Origin: Kiloniellales bacterium
GTDB lineage: Bacteria; Pseudomonadota; Alphaproteobacteria; Kiloniellales; JAKSBE01
DNA length: 8,564 nucleotides
Reading direction: 5' to 3'
Assembly (NCBI GenBank): GCA_030067055.1
Contig: JASJAL010000117.1
Coordinates: forward strand, 1 to 8,564
Part shown: positions 1-7,432 of the stretch, piece by piece
Numbering within the stretch: the first letter of the stretch is position 1
How the letters are laid out: each line of letters starts with the position of its first letter
The notes under the pieces: model-generated
The model's database searches: none
Seen by the model: only the letters and a program-made list of their open reading frames with translations
What the model was told of the DNA's origin: nothing
Position numbers and translations under genes: made by a program

Positions 1-699
1 AAGGCGCCGCGCCTCGAGGCCGTGGCCCTTCAGGTCAACTCGCCGGGCGGCTCGCCGGTGCAGTCGGCCCTGATCGCCAAGCGAATCCGCGACCTCGCCG
101 AGGAAAAGAAGATTCCGGTGGTGGCCTTCTGCGAGGACGCGGCGGCCTCCGGCGGCTACTGGCTGGCCTGCGCCGCCGACGAGATCTTCGCCGACGAAAG
201 CTCGATCCTCGGCTCGATCGGCGTGATCTCCGCCGGCTTCGGCTTTCCGGAACTGCTGAAGCGCTTCGGGATCGAGCGCCGGGTCCACACCGCGGGCGAG
301 CGCAAGGGCATGCTCGATCCCTTCCTGGACGAGGACCCCAAGGACGTCACCCGCCTCAAGGCGATCCAGAAGGACATGCACGCGACCTTCATCGAGACGG
401 TCAAGGCGCGCCGCGGCGACCGCCTGAAGGGCAGCGACCGGGCGCTGTTCAGCGGCGAGTTCTGGACCGGCAAGAAGGCCCTGGACCTCGGCCTGATCGA
501 CGGCCTCGGCCATCTGCGCGCGGTGATGCGCGAGCGTTACGGCGAAAAGGTCCAGTTGAAACCGGTCGACGGCGCGCGGCCCTGGTGGCGCCGCCGCCTG
601 GGCCTGACCCAGGGGCCGGGCTCGGGGCAAGGTGCCTGGGCGGCCGGCCTGCTCGCCGCCGCCGAGGAGCGCGCCTGGTGGTCCCGCTACGGGCTTTGA
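1..699 (+). CDS. S49 family peptidase (SppA/SohB-like), N-terminus cut by window edge
   Basis: Membrane-associated serine protease of the signal peptide peptidase family, whose members degrade cleaved signal peptides and other membrane-bound fragments. The reading frame is open from base 1, so the GTG at 22 is an internal Val and the start lies outside the window. Numbering from that codon, the protein shows VNSPGGSP (5-12) and AASGGYWLA (41-49). Ser43 in the second motif is the expected nucleophile. Lys95 in ERKGMLDPF is the expected general base. The Ser-Lys distance of 52 residues equals that of the Bacillus subtilis SppA dyad (S147/K199, from memory). LGSIGVI (63-69) and the C-terminal FSGEFWTGKKALDLGLIDGLG segment region are also typical. 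There is one catalytic repeat, so this is the short form, not the double-domain E. coli SppA. The tail is rich in Trp and Arg and is not conserved as far as I know. The missing N-terminus would normally carry a membrane anchor. Confidence 0.93.
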   Translation, partial: KAPRLEAVALQVNSPGGSPVQSALIAKRIRDLAEEKKIPVVAFCEDAAASGGYWLACAADEIFADESSILGSIGVISAGFGFPELLKRFGIERRVHTAGERKGMLDPFLDEDPKDVTRLKAIQKDMHATFIETVKARRGDRLKGSDRALFSGEFWTGKKALDLGLIDGLGHLRAVMRERYGEKVQLKPVDGARPWWRRRLGLTQGPGSGQGAWAAGLLAAAEERAWWSRYGL

Positions 700-730
700 T
701 GCGGAGTTCGCCCCCGCGATGGGCTTTGGC

Positions 731-760
731 TTGACCGCTGGCCCTGCAGGCTCCTAAGAC
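731..760 (+). promoter_or_regulatory. Possible weak sigma-70-type promoter for the zinc-ribbon gene
   Basis: TTGACC at 731-736 matches the -35 consensus TTGACA at five of six positions. The best -10 candidate is TAAGAC at 755-760 after an 18-nt spacer, matching only three of six positions. The site lies in the 67-nt gap between the S49 peptidase stop and the ATG at 767. A transcript from here would have almost no leader. Readthrough from the peptidase gene is an equally good explanation for expression. Confidence 0.2.
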
Positions 761-766
761 TCCACA

Positions 767-1000
767 ATGCTCTCGGTCCAGAAACTGCTGGTTCTCGTCG
801 CCATCCTCGGCGCCGTCTGGTGGGGCTTCAAGTGGGTCTCCCGCCTCGACCGGATGCGCAAGGCCGAGGACAAATCCAAGGCCGGCAAGGTCGGTGGCGC
901 TACGCCTCGGGTCGAGGAGATGGTCGAGTGCCCGGGCTGCAAGACCTACCAGGTTCCCAAGGCGGACAACAGCTGCAGCAACTGCGGCCGGCTGCTGTAG
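767..1000 (+). CDS. Small membrane-anchored zinc-ribbon protein, function unknown
   Basis: A 77-residue protein of unknown function. Residues 6-24 form one hydrophobic transmembrane segment near the N-terminus. A basic and charged linker follows (about 25-45, with RLDRMRKAEDKSKAGK). The C-terminus has two Cys pairs, CPGC (55-58) and CSNCG (70-74). Two CxxC knuckles 11 residues apart are the pattern of a rubredoxin-like or zinc-ribbon fold binding one zinc. Lys and Arg directly after the hydrophobic stretch suggest the ribbon faces the cytoplasm (positive-inside rule). The ribosome-binding site is weak: nothing better than TAAG precedes the ATG. I keep this start because the next in-frame upstream codons run into a TAA at 755-757. 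It lies between the S49 peptidase and glyQ on the same strand. The hydrophobic segment and the paired cysteines make a chance ORF unlikely. Confidence 0.85.
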   Translation: MLSVQKLLVLVAILGAVWWGFKWVSRLDRMRKAEDKSKAGKVGGATPRVEEMVECPGCKTYQVPKADNSCSNCGRLL

Positions 1001-1026
1001 CGGGCTTCGGGGTCCGGCCTCTGCGC

Positions 1027-1055
1027 TTGATTCGGCCCGGGGCCAAAGATAAGGT
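1027..1055 (+). promoter_or_regulatory. Candidate promoter for glyQS-ppdK
   Basis: TTGATT (1027-1032) and TAAGGT (1050-1055) are separated by exactly 17 nt. The -10 hexamer keeps the first, second and last consensus bases. Transcription would begin near 1062, giving a leader of about 32 nt before the glyQ ATG at 1094 and leaving the alternative GTG at 1067 nearly leaderless. The spacer contains the perfect 11-nt palindrome GGCCCGGGGCC (1034-1044), which could be an operator or just GC-rich sequence. No T-box-like structure is visible. Confidence 0.35.
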
Positions 1056-1093
1056 TTCCGCCCTTTGTGCGCTGCAGCAATCGCGTCAGCCCC

Positions 1094-2023
1094 ATGCCGA
1101 AGACTCGGAAAGACCAAGCCCTGGCCCAGGCCAGGAAGACCTGTTTCCAAGGCCTGATCCTGACCCTGCAGGAATACTGGGCGAATCAGGGCTGCGTGAT
1201 CCTTCAGCCCTACGACATGGAGGTCGGGGCCGGCACCTTCCATCCGGCGACCACCCTGCGCGCCCTCGGGCCGGAGACTTGGCGCGCGGCCTACGTCCAG
1301 CCCTCGCGGCGGCCGACCGATGGCCGCTACGGCGAGAACCCCAACCGATTGCAGCACTACTACCAGTTCCAGGTGATCCTCAAGCCGGCGCCGGCCGATA
1401 GCCAGGCGCTCTACCTCGATTCGCTGCGCGCGCTCGGCATCGACCCCCTCGCCCACGACATCCGATTCGTCGAGGACGACTGGGAAAGCCCGACCCTGGG
1501 CGCCTGGGGGCTGGGCTGGGAGGTCTGGTGCGACGGCATGGAGGTCACCCAGTACACCTACTTCCAGCAGGTCGGCGGCATCGACTGCGATCCGGTCTCG
1601 GTCGAGCTAACCTACGGGCTGGAGCGCCTCGCCATGTACGTCCAGGGCGTCGAGAACGTCTACGACCTGGACTGGGACGGTGTGCCGGTAGACCAGGGCG
1701 GCAAAGTCTACGGCGATGTCTTCCTGCAGAGCGAACGGGAATTCTCGACCTACAACTTCGAGGTCGCCTCGACCGAGGTGCTCGTGCAGCACTTCGTCGA
1801 TGCCGAGGCGGAGTGCGGCAAGCTGCTGGACCGCAACCGTCCGCTGCCGCTGCCCGCCTACGACCAGTGCATGAAGGCCAGCCACCTCTTTAATCTTCTG
1901 GACGCCCGCGGGGTGATCTCGGTCACCGAGCGCCAGTCCTACATCGGCCGCGTCCGCGCCCTGGCCAAGGGCTGCTGCGAAGCCTGGCTGGCCAGCCGGG
2001 AGGATGTAGTTGGCGATGCCTGA
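1094..2023 (+). CDS. glyQ: Glycyl-tRNA synthetase alpha subunit
   Basis: Catalytic subunit of the bacterial alpha2beta2 glycyl-tRNA synthetase. In the cytoplasm it activates glycine with ATP and, together with GlyS, charges tRNA-Gly. The 309-residue product has the usual length for the family and is complete. [19 protein letters not shown] (18-36) is the classic N-terminal block. The class II motif 2 region runs over 53-94 and includes [31 protein letters not shown] and the end QHYYQFQVI. Motif 3 is [14 protein letters not shown] (171-184), and [21 protein letters not shown] (142-162) is also diagnostic. I chose ATG 1094; an in-frame GTG at 1067 would add nine residues (MRCSNRVSP) unlike any family N-terminus I know. 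Neither start has a strong Shine-Dalgarno sequence. The stop overlaps glyS by 8 nt, which indicates an operon and probable translational coupling for 1:1 subunit production. Confidence 0.98.
   Translation: MPKTRKDQALAQARKTCFQGLILTLQEYWANQGCVILQPYDMEVGAGTFHPATTLRALGPETWRAAYVQPSRRPTDGRYGENPNRLQHYYQFQVILKPAPADSQALYLDSLRALGIDPLAHDIRFVEDDWESPTLGAWGLGWEVWCDGMEVTQYTYFQQVGGIDCDPVSVELTYGLERLAMYVQGVENVYDLDWDGVPVDQGGKVYGDVFLQSEREFSTYNFEVASTEVLVQHFVDAEAECGKLLDRNRPLPLPAYDQCMKASHLFNLLDARGVISVTERQSYIGRVRALAKGCCEAWLASREDVVGDA
1998..2003 (+). promoter_or_regulatory. Ribosome-binding site for glyS, leaving two possible starts
   Basis: GGGAGG inside the 3' end of glyQ is the only good Shine-Dalgarno sequence here. 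It lies 12 nt before ATG 2016 and 6 nt before an in-frame TTG at 2010, so spacing favours TTG while codon strength and family alignment favour ATG. An ATG directly followed by TAG (2004-2009) sits in the glyS frame just upstream. It closes the frame, so no longer GlyS is possible. Confidence 0.55.
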
Positions 2024-4091
2024 GCTGCTGCTGGAGATCCTGTCCGAGGAGATCCCGGCGCGCATGCAGGCGCGGGCCGCGGAGGACCTGCGGCGCCTGG
2101 CGAGCGAAGGGCTCAAGGACGCGGGGCTGGAATTCTCGAAGGCCGAGGTCTTCGTGACGCCGCGGCGCCTGACACTGGTGGTCGACGGCCTGCCCAAGCG
2201 ACAGCCAGACGTCAGCGAGGAGAAGCGGGGACCGCGCGAGGGCGCGCCGGAGCAGGCGATCCAGGGCTTCCTAAAGGCTAACGGCTTGAGCTCCATCGAT
2301 CAGGCAGAGCTGCGCGACACCGACAAGGGCAAGGTCTACTTCCTGGTCCGCGAGATCCCGGGGCGGGCGACCGCCGAGGTCCTGCCCGAGGTGATCGGCG
2401 CCGCGATCCGAGCTCTGCCCTGGCCCAAGTCGATGCGCTGGAGCGCCGGGGCCTTCCGCTGGGTGCGGCCGCTGAATGCGCTGCTCGCGGTTTTCGACGG
2501 CAAGCGCCTGACAGGCAGGGTTGAGTTGGGTACGGCCGAGTTCGAGTTCACCAACCGGACGGTCGGTCACCGCTTCCTGGCGCCCAAGGTCTTTGTGGTC
2601 AAGGACTTCAAGGACTACAAGGCGAAGCTTAAGGCGGCCAAGGTGATCCTCGACCCGGCCGAGCGCAAGGCGATCATCGAAAAGAAGGCGGGCCAGCTCG
2701 CCGCCAAGCAGGGCCTGACCGTGAAGTCGGATCCGGGCCTGCTGGACGAAGTCGCCGGGCTGATCGAGTGGCCGGTGCCGCTGCTCGGCCGCATCGACTC
2801 CGAGTTCATGGACCTGCCGCCCGAGGTGCTGACCACCTCGCTGCGCAGCCACCAGAAGTACTTCGTGACCCAGGACGAGACGGGCCGCCTGGCCGACCGC
2901 TTCGCCCTCGTTGCCAACATGACGACGGCCGACCGGGGCAAGGTCATCATCACCGGCAACGAGCGGGTCTTGCGGGCCCGGCTCTCGGACGCCCGCTTCT
3001 TCTGGGACCAGGACCGAAAGGCGAGCCTGGCCAGCCGCGCTCCGTCGCTGAAGCAGATTGTCTTTCACGCCAAGCTCGGCACCCTGGACGAGAAGGTCGA
3101 CCGCATGCAGGCCCTGGCGGCCGGGATCGCCCGCCATGTGCCGGGCGCCGACCTCGACCGGGTCCGCTCGGCAGCGCGCCTCGCCAAGGCCGACCTGACG
3201 AGCGGCATGGTCGGCGAGTTCCCCGAGCTCCAGGGGATCATGGGCCGGTACTATGCGCGCCACGACGGCGAGCACGACGAGGTCGCCGAGGCCATCGCCG
3301 AACACTACGCACCTCAGGGTCCCAACGATGACTGTCCTTCGGCTCCGGTCTCGGTCTGCGTCGCCTTGGCCGACAAGATCGACTCCCTCGTCGGCTTCTT
3401 CGCGATCGACGAGAGGCCGACCGGCTCCAAGGATCCCTATGCCTTGCGCCGCGCCGCCCTAGGGGTGATCCGCCTGATCGTCGAAAACGGCCTGCGCTTG
3501 CCGATGTTCGAGATCCTCGAGTCCTCTGCACAGCTCTACAGGAGCTTGGGCGGCGAGGCCATGACCGCCCCGCTGATCGACTTCTTCGCTGAGCGCCTCA
3601 AGGTGGCCTTGCGCGATCGCGGTGTGCGCCACGACCTGATTTCGGCGGTCTTCGCGCTCGGCGGTGAGGACGACCTCGTGCGCCTTCTGGCCCGGGTCGA
3701 GGCCCTGGAAGGATTCCTCGGCAGCGACGATGGCGCCAACCTGTTGGTCGCCTACCGCCGCGCCGCGAACATCGTCCGCATCGAGCAGAAGAAGGACAAA
3801 ACCACCTACAACGGTGGCGCCGAAGCCTCGGCTCTGGCACAGGACGAAGAGAAGAGCCTCTTCGCGGCGCTGAACCAGGCCTCGGAGACGGCCGGCGCGG
3901 CACTGTCCAGAGAAGACTTCACCGGTGCCATGGCCGCCCTTGCGGGACTGCGGCGCCCGGTGGACGCCTTCTTCGATCACGTCACGGTCAACAGCGACGA
4001 CGCCGCGCTGCGCAAGAACCGGCTGCGGCTGCTGTCGGCCATCGGCGGCACCCTGGGACGGGTCGCCGACTTTTCGAAGATCGAGGGCTAG
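2016..4091 (+). CDS. glyS: Glycyl-tRNA synthetase beta subunit
   Basis: The large tRNA-binding subunit of the alpha2beta2 glycyl-tRNA synthetase, needed with GlyQ for recognition and charging of tRNA-Gly. From ATG 2016 it is 691 residues, the normal length for the family; TTG 2010 would add Met-Ala. The N-terminus [17 protein letters not shown] is diagnostic. Other hallmark blocks are RSHQKYF in the first third to half, [31 protein letters not shown], and [20 protein letters not shown] starting near residue 452 and continuing into [18 protein letters not shown]. The C-terminal part, about residues 560-680, ending in [11 protein letters not shown] and RLRLLSAI, matches the DALR-type anticodon-binding region. 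The start codon lies within the glyQ 3' end (8-nt overlap), a sign of coupling. The gene is intact, with no frameshift. ppdK follows after a short gap, so one transcript may cover all three genes. Confidence 0.98.
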   Translation: MPELLLEILSEEIPARMQARAAEDLRRLASEGLKDAGLEFSKAEVFVTPRRLTLVVDGLPKRQPDVSEEKRGPREGAPEQAIQGFLKANGLSSIDQAELRDTDKGKVYFLVREIPGRATAEVLPEVIGAAIRALPWPKSMRWSAGAFRWVRPLNALLAVFDGKRLTGRVELGTAEFEFTNRTVGHRFLAPKVFVVKDFKDYKAKLKAAKVILDPAERKAIIEKKAGQLAAKQGLTVKSDPGLLDEVAGLIEWPVPLLGRIDSEFMDLPPEVLTTSLRSHQKYFVTQDETGRLADRFALVANMTTADRGKVIITGNERVLRARLSDARFFWDQDRKASLASRAPSLKQIVFHAKLGTLDEKVDRMQALAAGIARHVPGADLDRVRSAARLAKADLTSGMVGEFPELQGIMGRYYARHDGEHDEVAEAIAEHYAPQGPNDDCPSAPVSVCVALADKIDSLVGFFAIDERPTGSKDPYALRRAALGVIRLIVENGLRLPMFEILESSAQLYRSLGGEAMTAPLIDFFAERLKVALRDRGVRHDLISAVFALGGEDDLVRLLARVEALEGFLGSDDGANLLVAYRRAANIVRIEQKKDKTTYNGGAEASALAQDEEKSLFAALNQASETAGAALSREDFTGAMAALAGLRRPVDAFFDHVTVNSDDAALRKNRLRLLSAIGGTLGRVADFSKIEG

Positions 4092-4154
4092 GGAATATCG
4101 GCAATGGACGGGACAACGGGCCTCGAAGAGGGCGATAGCGGGCAGGGGAGTGCG

Positions 4155-6854
4155 ATGACCAAATGGGTCTACGGATTCGGCGGTGGTCAGGCGGAGGGCG
4201 GCGCCGAGATGAAGGCGCTGCTGGGCGGCAAGGGGGCCAACCTGGCCGAGATGTCGGCCCTGGGCCTGCCGGTGCCGCCCGGCTTCACCATCACCACCGA
4301 GGTCTGCACCTTCTTCAACGAGAAAGGCGGCTCCTATCCCGAGGGCTTGGACGCGGAGGTCGCCGCGGCGCTGGCCGCGGTCGAGACGGAAACCGGCGCC
4401 AGCTTCGGGGACCCGGAAAATCCGCTGCTGGTCTCGGTGCGCTCGGGCGCCCGGGCCTCGATGCCGGGCATGATGGACACGGTCCTGAACCTGGGTCTGA
4501 ACGACAAGACGGTCGAGGGCCTGGCCAAGCAATCCGGCGATGCCCGCTTCGCCTACGATAGCTACCGCCGCTTCATCCAGATGTTCGGCGACGTGGTGAT
4601 GGGCGTCGATCACCACGTCTTCGAGGAGATCCTCGAACTGCACAAGGAGGACCGCAGCGTCACCCTCGATACCGAGCTATCGGCGGAGGATTGGCAGGCG
4701 GTGATCAAGGATTACAAGGCCAAGATCATCGAGGAGGCCGGAGAATCCTTTCCTCAGGAGCCGATGAAGCAGGTCTGGGCGTCAATCTCGGCGGTGTTCC
4801 GTTCGTGGTCGAACGTCCGCGCGGCAACCTACCGCAGGCTCCACAACATTCCCGACGACTGGGGCACGGCGGTCAACGTCCAGGCCATGGTCTTCGGCAA
4901 CATGGGCGAGGACTGCGCCACCGGCGTGGCCTTCACCCGCGATCCCTCGACCGGCGCCAACCTTTTCTACGGCGAATACCTGGTCAACGCCCAGGGCGAG
5001 GACGTGGTCGCCGGAATCCGTACGCCGCAGCATTTGACCCTGGCCGGCAAGCAGGCCAACCACTCCAAACTTCCGGCGATGGAAGAGGTGATGCCGGAGG
5101 TCTTCGGACAGCTCGACGAGGTCCGCCAGAAGCTGGAGCAGCACTACCGCGACATGCAGGACATCGAGTTCACGGTCCAGCGCGGAACCCTCTACATGCT
5201 GCAGACCCGCAACGGGAAGCGCACAGCAAGTGCGGCGCTGAAGATCGCCTGTGACATGGTCGCCGAGGGGCTGATCACCGAGGCCGAGGCGGTGGCGCGG
5301 ATCGATCCCGCCTCGCTGGATCAGCTGCTGCATCCGACCTTGGACCCGACGGCCCAGCGCCGGACCATCGCTCGTGGCCTGCCGGCCTCGCCCGGCGCCG
5401 CCTCCGGGCGAATCGTGTTCAGCGCCGACGCCGCGGAGCAGCAGGCCGGTTCCGGCGAGACAGTCATCCTTTGCCGGGTCGAGACCTCACCCGAGGACAT
5501 CCACGGTATGCATGCCGCCAAGGGCATCCTGACCACGCGCGGGGGCATGACAAGTCACGCCGCGGTCGTTGCGCGCGGCATGGGCCGGCCCTGCGTCGCC
5601 GGTGCCGGCGAGCTGCGGATCGACTACAAGACCGGCACCATGCGGGTCCGAGACGTGGTGCTGAACGAGGGCGACCTGGTGACCCTGGACGGCGCCACCG
5701 GCGAGGTCATGGCGGGCGAAGTCCCGACCATCGAGCCGGAGCTTTCCGGCGACTTCGCCAAGATCATGGGGTGGGCCGACGAGGTCCGACGGCTCGGCGT
5801 GCGAGCCAACGCCGACACCCCGGAGGACTGCCGCATCGCCTTGCAGTTCGGTGCCGAGGGCGTCGGGCTGTGCCGGACCGAGCACATGTTCTTTGACGCC
5901 AACCGCATCCTCGCGGTCCGCGAGATGATCCTGGCCGAGAGCCCTCAGGGCCGGCGTAAGGCGCTCGACCGGATCCTGCCGATGCAGCGCCAGGACTTCG
6001 CCGAGATCTTCGAGATCATGCAGGGTCAGCCGGTCACCATTCGCCTGCTGGACCCGCCGCTGCACGAGTTCCTGCCCCATGAGGAGGCAGAGATGGCCGA
6101 GGTCGCGGCCGCGGCTGGGGCCTCGGTCGACCACATGCGCCAGCGGGTGATCAAGCTCTCCGAGGTCAACCCCATGCTAGGCCACCGGGGCTGCCGCCTG
6201 GGCATCACCTATCCCGAGATCTACGAGATGCAGGCCCGTGCCATCTTCGAGGCGGCGGCCCACGCGATGAAGGAGTGCGCGGCCGCGGTCGAGCCGGAGA
6301 TCATGGTGCCCTTGATCGCCATCGAGAAGGAGCTCGACCTGCTCAAGGCCCTGATCGACCGGACCGCCGAAGAGGTCATGAAGGCCGAAGGCGTCACCAT
6401 TCCCTATATCGTCGGGACCATGATCGAATTGCCACGCGCCGCCCTGACTGCAGATCGGATCGCCCGGGCGGCGGAATTCTTCAGCTTCGGCACCAACGAC
6501 TTGACCCAAACCGCCTACGGCCTGTCGCGCGACGACGCCGGCAATTTCCTGCCGGCCTACGAGGAGCGCGGCATCATCGAGACCGACCCCTTCATCTCGA
6601 TCGACCGCGACGGGGTCGGGGAATTGGTCCGGATCGGCGTCGAGCGCGGCCGCGCGACCCGGCCGGAGATCAAGCTCGGCATATGCGGCGAGCACGGTGG
6701 CGACCCGGCCTCTGTGACATTCTGCCACAAGGTCGGTCTGGACTACGTCTCCTGCTCGCCCTATCGGGTGCCCATCGCCCGCCTCGCCGCGGCCCAGGCC
6801 GCGTTGGCGGAGCAGGATTCGACGCTAACAACGGGCGCCGCCGGCACTGCCTAG
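4155..6854 (+). CDS. ppdK: Pyruvate, phosphate dikinase
   Basis: Cytoplasmic enzyme that reversibly interconverts pyruvate, ATP and phosphate with phosphoenolpyruvate, AMP and pyrophosphate. It acts at the glycolysis/gluconeogenesis branch. The 899-residue product is slightly longer than usual. Visible landmarks are LGGKGANLAEM with Lys26, SVRSGARASMPGMMD with Arg96, the swivelling-domain GGMTSHAAVVARGMG with phosphorylated His468, LCRTEHMFF, RLLDPPLHEFLP and FSFGTNDLTQ in the PEP/pyruvate barrel, and ICGEHGG with catalytic Cys844. Spacings Lys26-Arg96 (70) and His468-Cys844 (376) equal those I recall for the Clostridium symbiosum enzyme (22-92 and 455-831). Thr466 beside the His is the site that a PPDK regulatory protein phosphorylates in other organisms; no such regulator is in this window. 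I chose ATG 4155 because MTKWVYGFGGG is the standard N-terminus and AGGGGAG (4144-4150) precedes it. An in-frame ATG at 4104, preceded by AGGGA, would add 17 residues. It begins 63 nt after glyS, probably in the same operon. Confidence 0.97.
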   Translation: MTKWVYGFGGGQAEGGAEMKALLGGKGANLAEMSALGLPVPPGFTITTEVCTFFNEKGGSYPEGLDAEVAAALAAVETETGASFGDPENPLLVSVRSGARASMPGMMDTVLNLGLNDKTVEGLAKQSGDARFAYDSYRRFIQMFGDVVMGVDHHVFEEILELHKEDRSVTLDTELSAEDWQAVIKDYKAKIIEEAGESFPQEPMKQVWASISAVFRSWSNVRAATYRRLHNIPDDWGTAVNVQAMVFGNMGEDCATGVAFTRDPSTGANLFYGEYLVNAQGEDVVAGIRTPQHLTLAGKQANHSKLPAMEEVMPEVFGQLDEVRQKLEQHYRDMQDIEFTVQRGTLYMLQTRNGKRTASAALKIACDMVAEGLITEAEAVARIDPASLDQLLHPTLDPTAQRRTIARGLPASPGAASGRIVFSADAAEQQAGSGETVILCRVETSPEDIHGMHAAKGILTTRGGMTSHAAVVARGMGRPCVAGAGELRIDYKTGTMRVRDVVLNEGDLVTLDGATGEVMAGEVPTIEPELSGDFAKIMGWADEVRRLGVRANADTPEDCRIALQFGAEGVGLCRTEHMFFDANRILAVREMILAESPQGRRKALDRILPMQRQDFAEIFEIMQGQPVTIRLLDPPLHEFLPHEEAEMAEVAAAAGASVDHMRQRVIKLSEVNPMLGHRGCRLGITYPEIYEMQARAIFEAAAHAMKECAAAVEPEIMVPLIAIEKELDLLKALIDRTAEEVMKAEGVTIPYIVGTMIELPRAALTADRIARAAEFFSFGTNDLTQTAYGLSRDDAGNFLPAYEERGIIETDPFISIDRDGVGELVRIGVERGRATRPEIKLGICGEHGGDPASVTFCHKVGLDYVSCSPYRVPIARLAAAQAALAEQDSTLTTGAAGTA

Positions 6855-6909
6855 ATCGCATGCCCTGTGGCCGGATCGCAGCTCTCAAGGCTTGCTCGGC
6901 CCTCGGCAG

Positions 6910-7260
6910 CTATTCGTGGTAGTCGATCTCGCAGGCGGTCAGGCCGTGGTCACTGGCCCGGGTGATGCGCTGGTGCAGGTCCTGGGCGTCCTCGTCGATC
7001 GAGACGAGATGGGGCGAGAGCTCGATCCCGCTTTTGAGCTTTTTGGCGTTGGCCAGAAGGGCTGCGAGGAAGGTCCGGTAATCCGACAACGAGAGCGTCT
7101 CCTGCAGTTGCAGTAGGTAGCAGTCGCACTTCTCGGCCCCGGTATCGAGCGCGCAGAGGGCCCGGAAGTCCTCCTCGTCCTGCGTGCCGCCCGCCGCGGC
7201 GCCCGGCAGCAGGCTCGCAGCCAGGGCAGCTGCAAGGACCCATCTCAAACCAGAGACCAT
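6910..7260 (-). CDS. Secreted four-cysteine small protein, copy A, function unknown
   Basis: A 116-residue protein I do not recognise. Residues 1-23 are a signal peptide with one Arg, a hydrophobic core and an AAA cleavage site before Gly24. There is no lipobox, so a soluble periplasmic location is inferred. The mature part has Cys36, Cys45 and Cys47 (C-x8-C-x-C), an LSLSDYRTFL segment (56-65) likely to be helical, and a final Cys110 six residues from the end. The pattern is not a CxxCH haem site. Disulfide bonding is the simplest reading and metal binding a second possibility. ATG 7260 is chosen because the signal peptide begins there and AGGAG precedes it by 11 nt. The frame stays open another 72 codons upstream, but those encode Arg- and Ser-rich sequence without protein-like character. 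The gene converges on ppdK across 55 nt. It is a gapless paralogue of the next gene upstream on its strand. Confidence 0.82.
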   Translation of the reverse strand: MVSGLRWVLAAALAASLLPGAAAGGTQDEEDFRALCALDTGAEKCDCYLLQLQETLSLSDYRTFLAALLANAKKLKSGIELSPHLVSIDEDAQDLHQRITRASDHGLTACEIDYHE

Positions 7261-7358
7261 CCTGTTCTCATCTCCTGTCTCTCGAAGCCTCCGCTGACAC
7301 CGGTCAGGGCTTTCAGGTCTTGAGGATTGACGACGGCGCTGAGCCGCGGGGCGGACAA

Positions 7359-7390
7359 GCCCGTGCGGGCGTTGGAATCGGACAATCGGA
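7359..7390. repeat. Small hairpin and 8-mer direct repeat between the two paralogues
   Basis: The 172-nt gap between the paralogues holds GCCCGTGCGGGC (7359-7370), a 4-bp GC stem with a 4-nt loop, and two adjacent copies of AATCGGA (7376-7382 and 7384-7390). The hairpin is not followed by a T run on the minus strand, so it is not a convincing terminator. The direct repeat lies upstream of copy A and could be a binding site, but it is short enough to be chance. Confidence 0.25.
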
Positions 7391-7432
7391 GTGCTTTCCT
7401 TTTGCGGCGTTTTTTGGGCAAACCGGTCACCG

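Noticed and set aside
719..757. 12-codon ORF upstream of the zinc-ribbon gene, in the same frame
   Set aside because: The nearest GGAG is 12 nt from the ATG, the peptide has no features, and it ends before the real start; most likely chance.
449..1456. Long minus-strand open frame (335 codons) antisense to the peptidase end, zinc-ribbon gene and glyQ start
   Set aside because: It crosses three genes supported by motifs, its product is low-complexity Arg/Gly/Ala sequence, and long antisense frames are expected at this GC content.
2271..3305. Minus-strand open frame (344 codons) inside glyS
   Set aside because: Entirely antisense to a well-supported gene and with no recognisable domain; a composition shadow.
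3459..4643. Minus-strand open frame (394 codons) across the glyS-ppdK junction
   Set aside because: Antisense to both genes and to their probable ribosome-binding sites; no domain or signal features.
6855..6909. Search for a bidirectional terminator in the convergent gap after ppdK
   Set aside because: Only short direct repeats are present (GATCGCA at 6854-6860 and 6874-6880; GCAGCT at 6878-6883 and 6906-6911); no stable stem with a T run on either strand.
7245..7430. Basic 61-codon minus-strand ORF (PKKRRKRKALRL near its start) between the secreted paralogues
   Set aside because: It begins with GTG without a Shine-Dalgarno sequence, its basic run comes from an A-rich patch, and it overlaps the ribosome-binding site and start of copy A in another frame.
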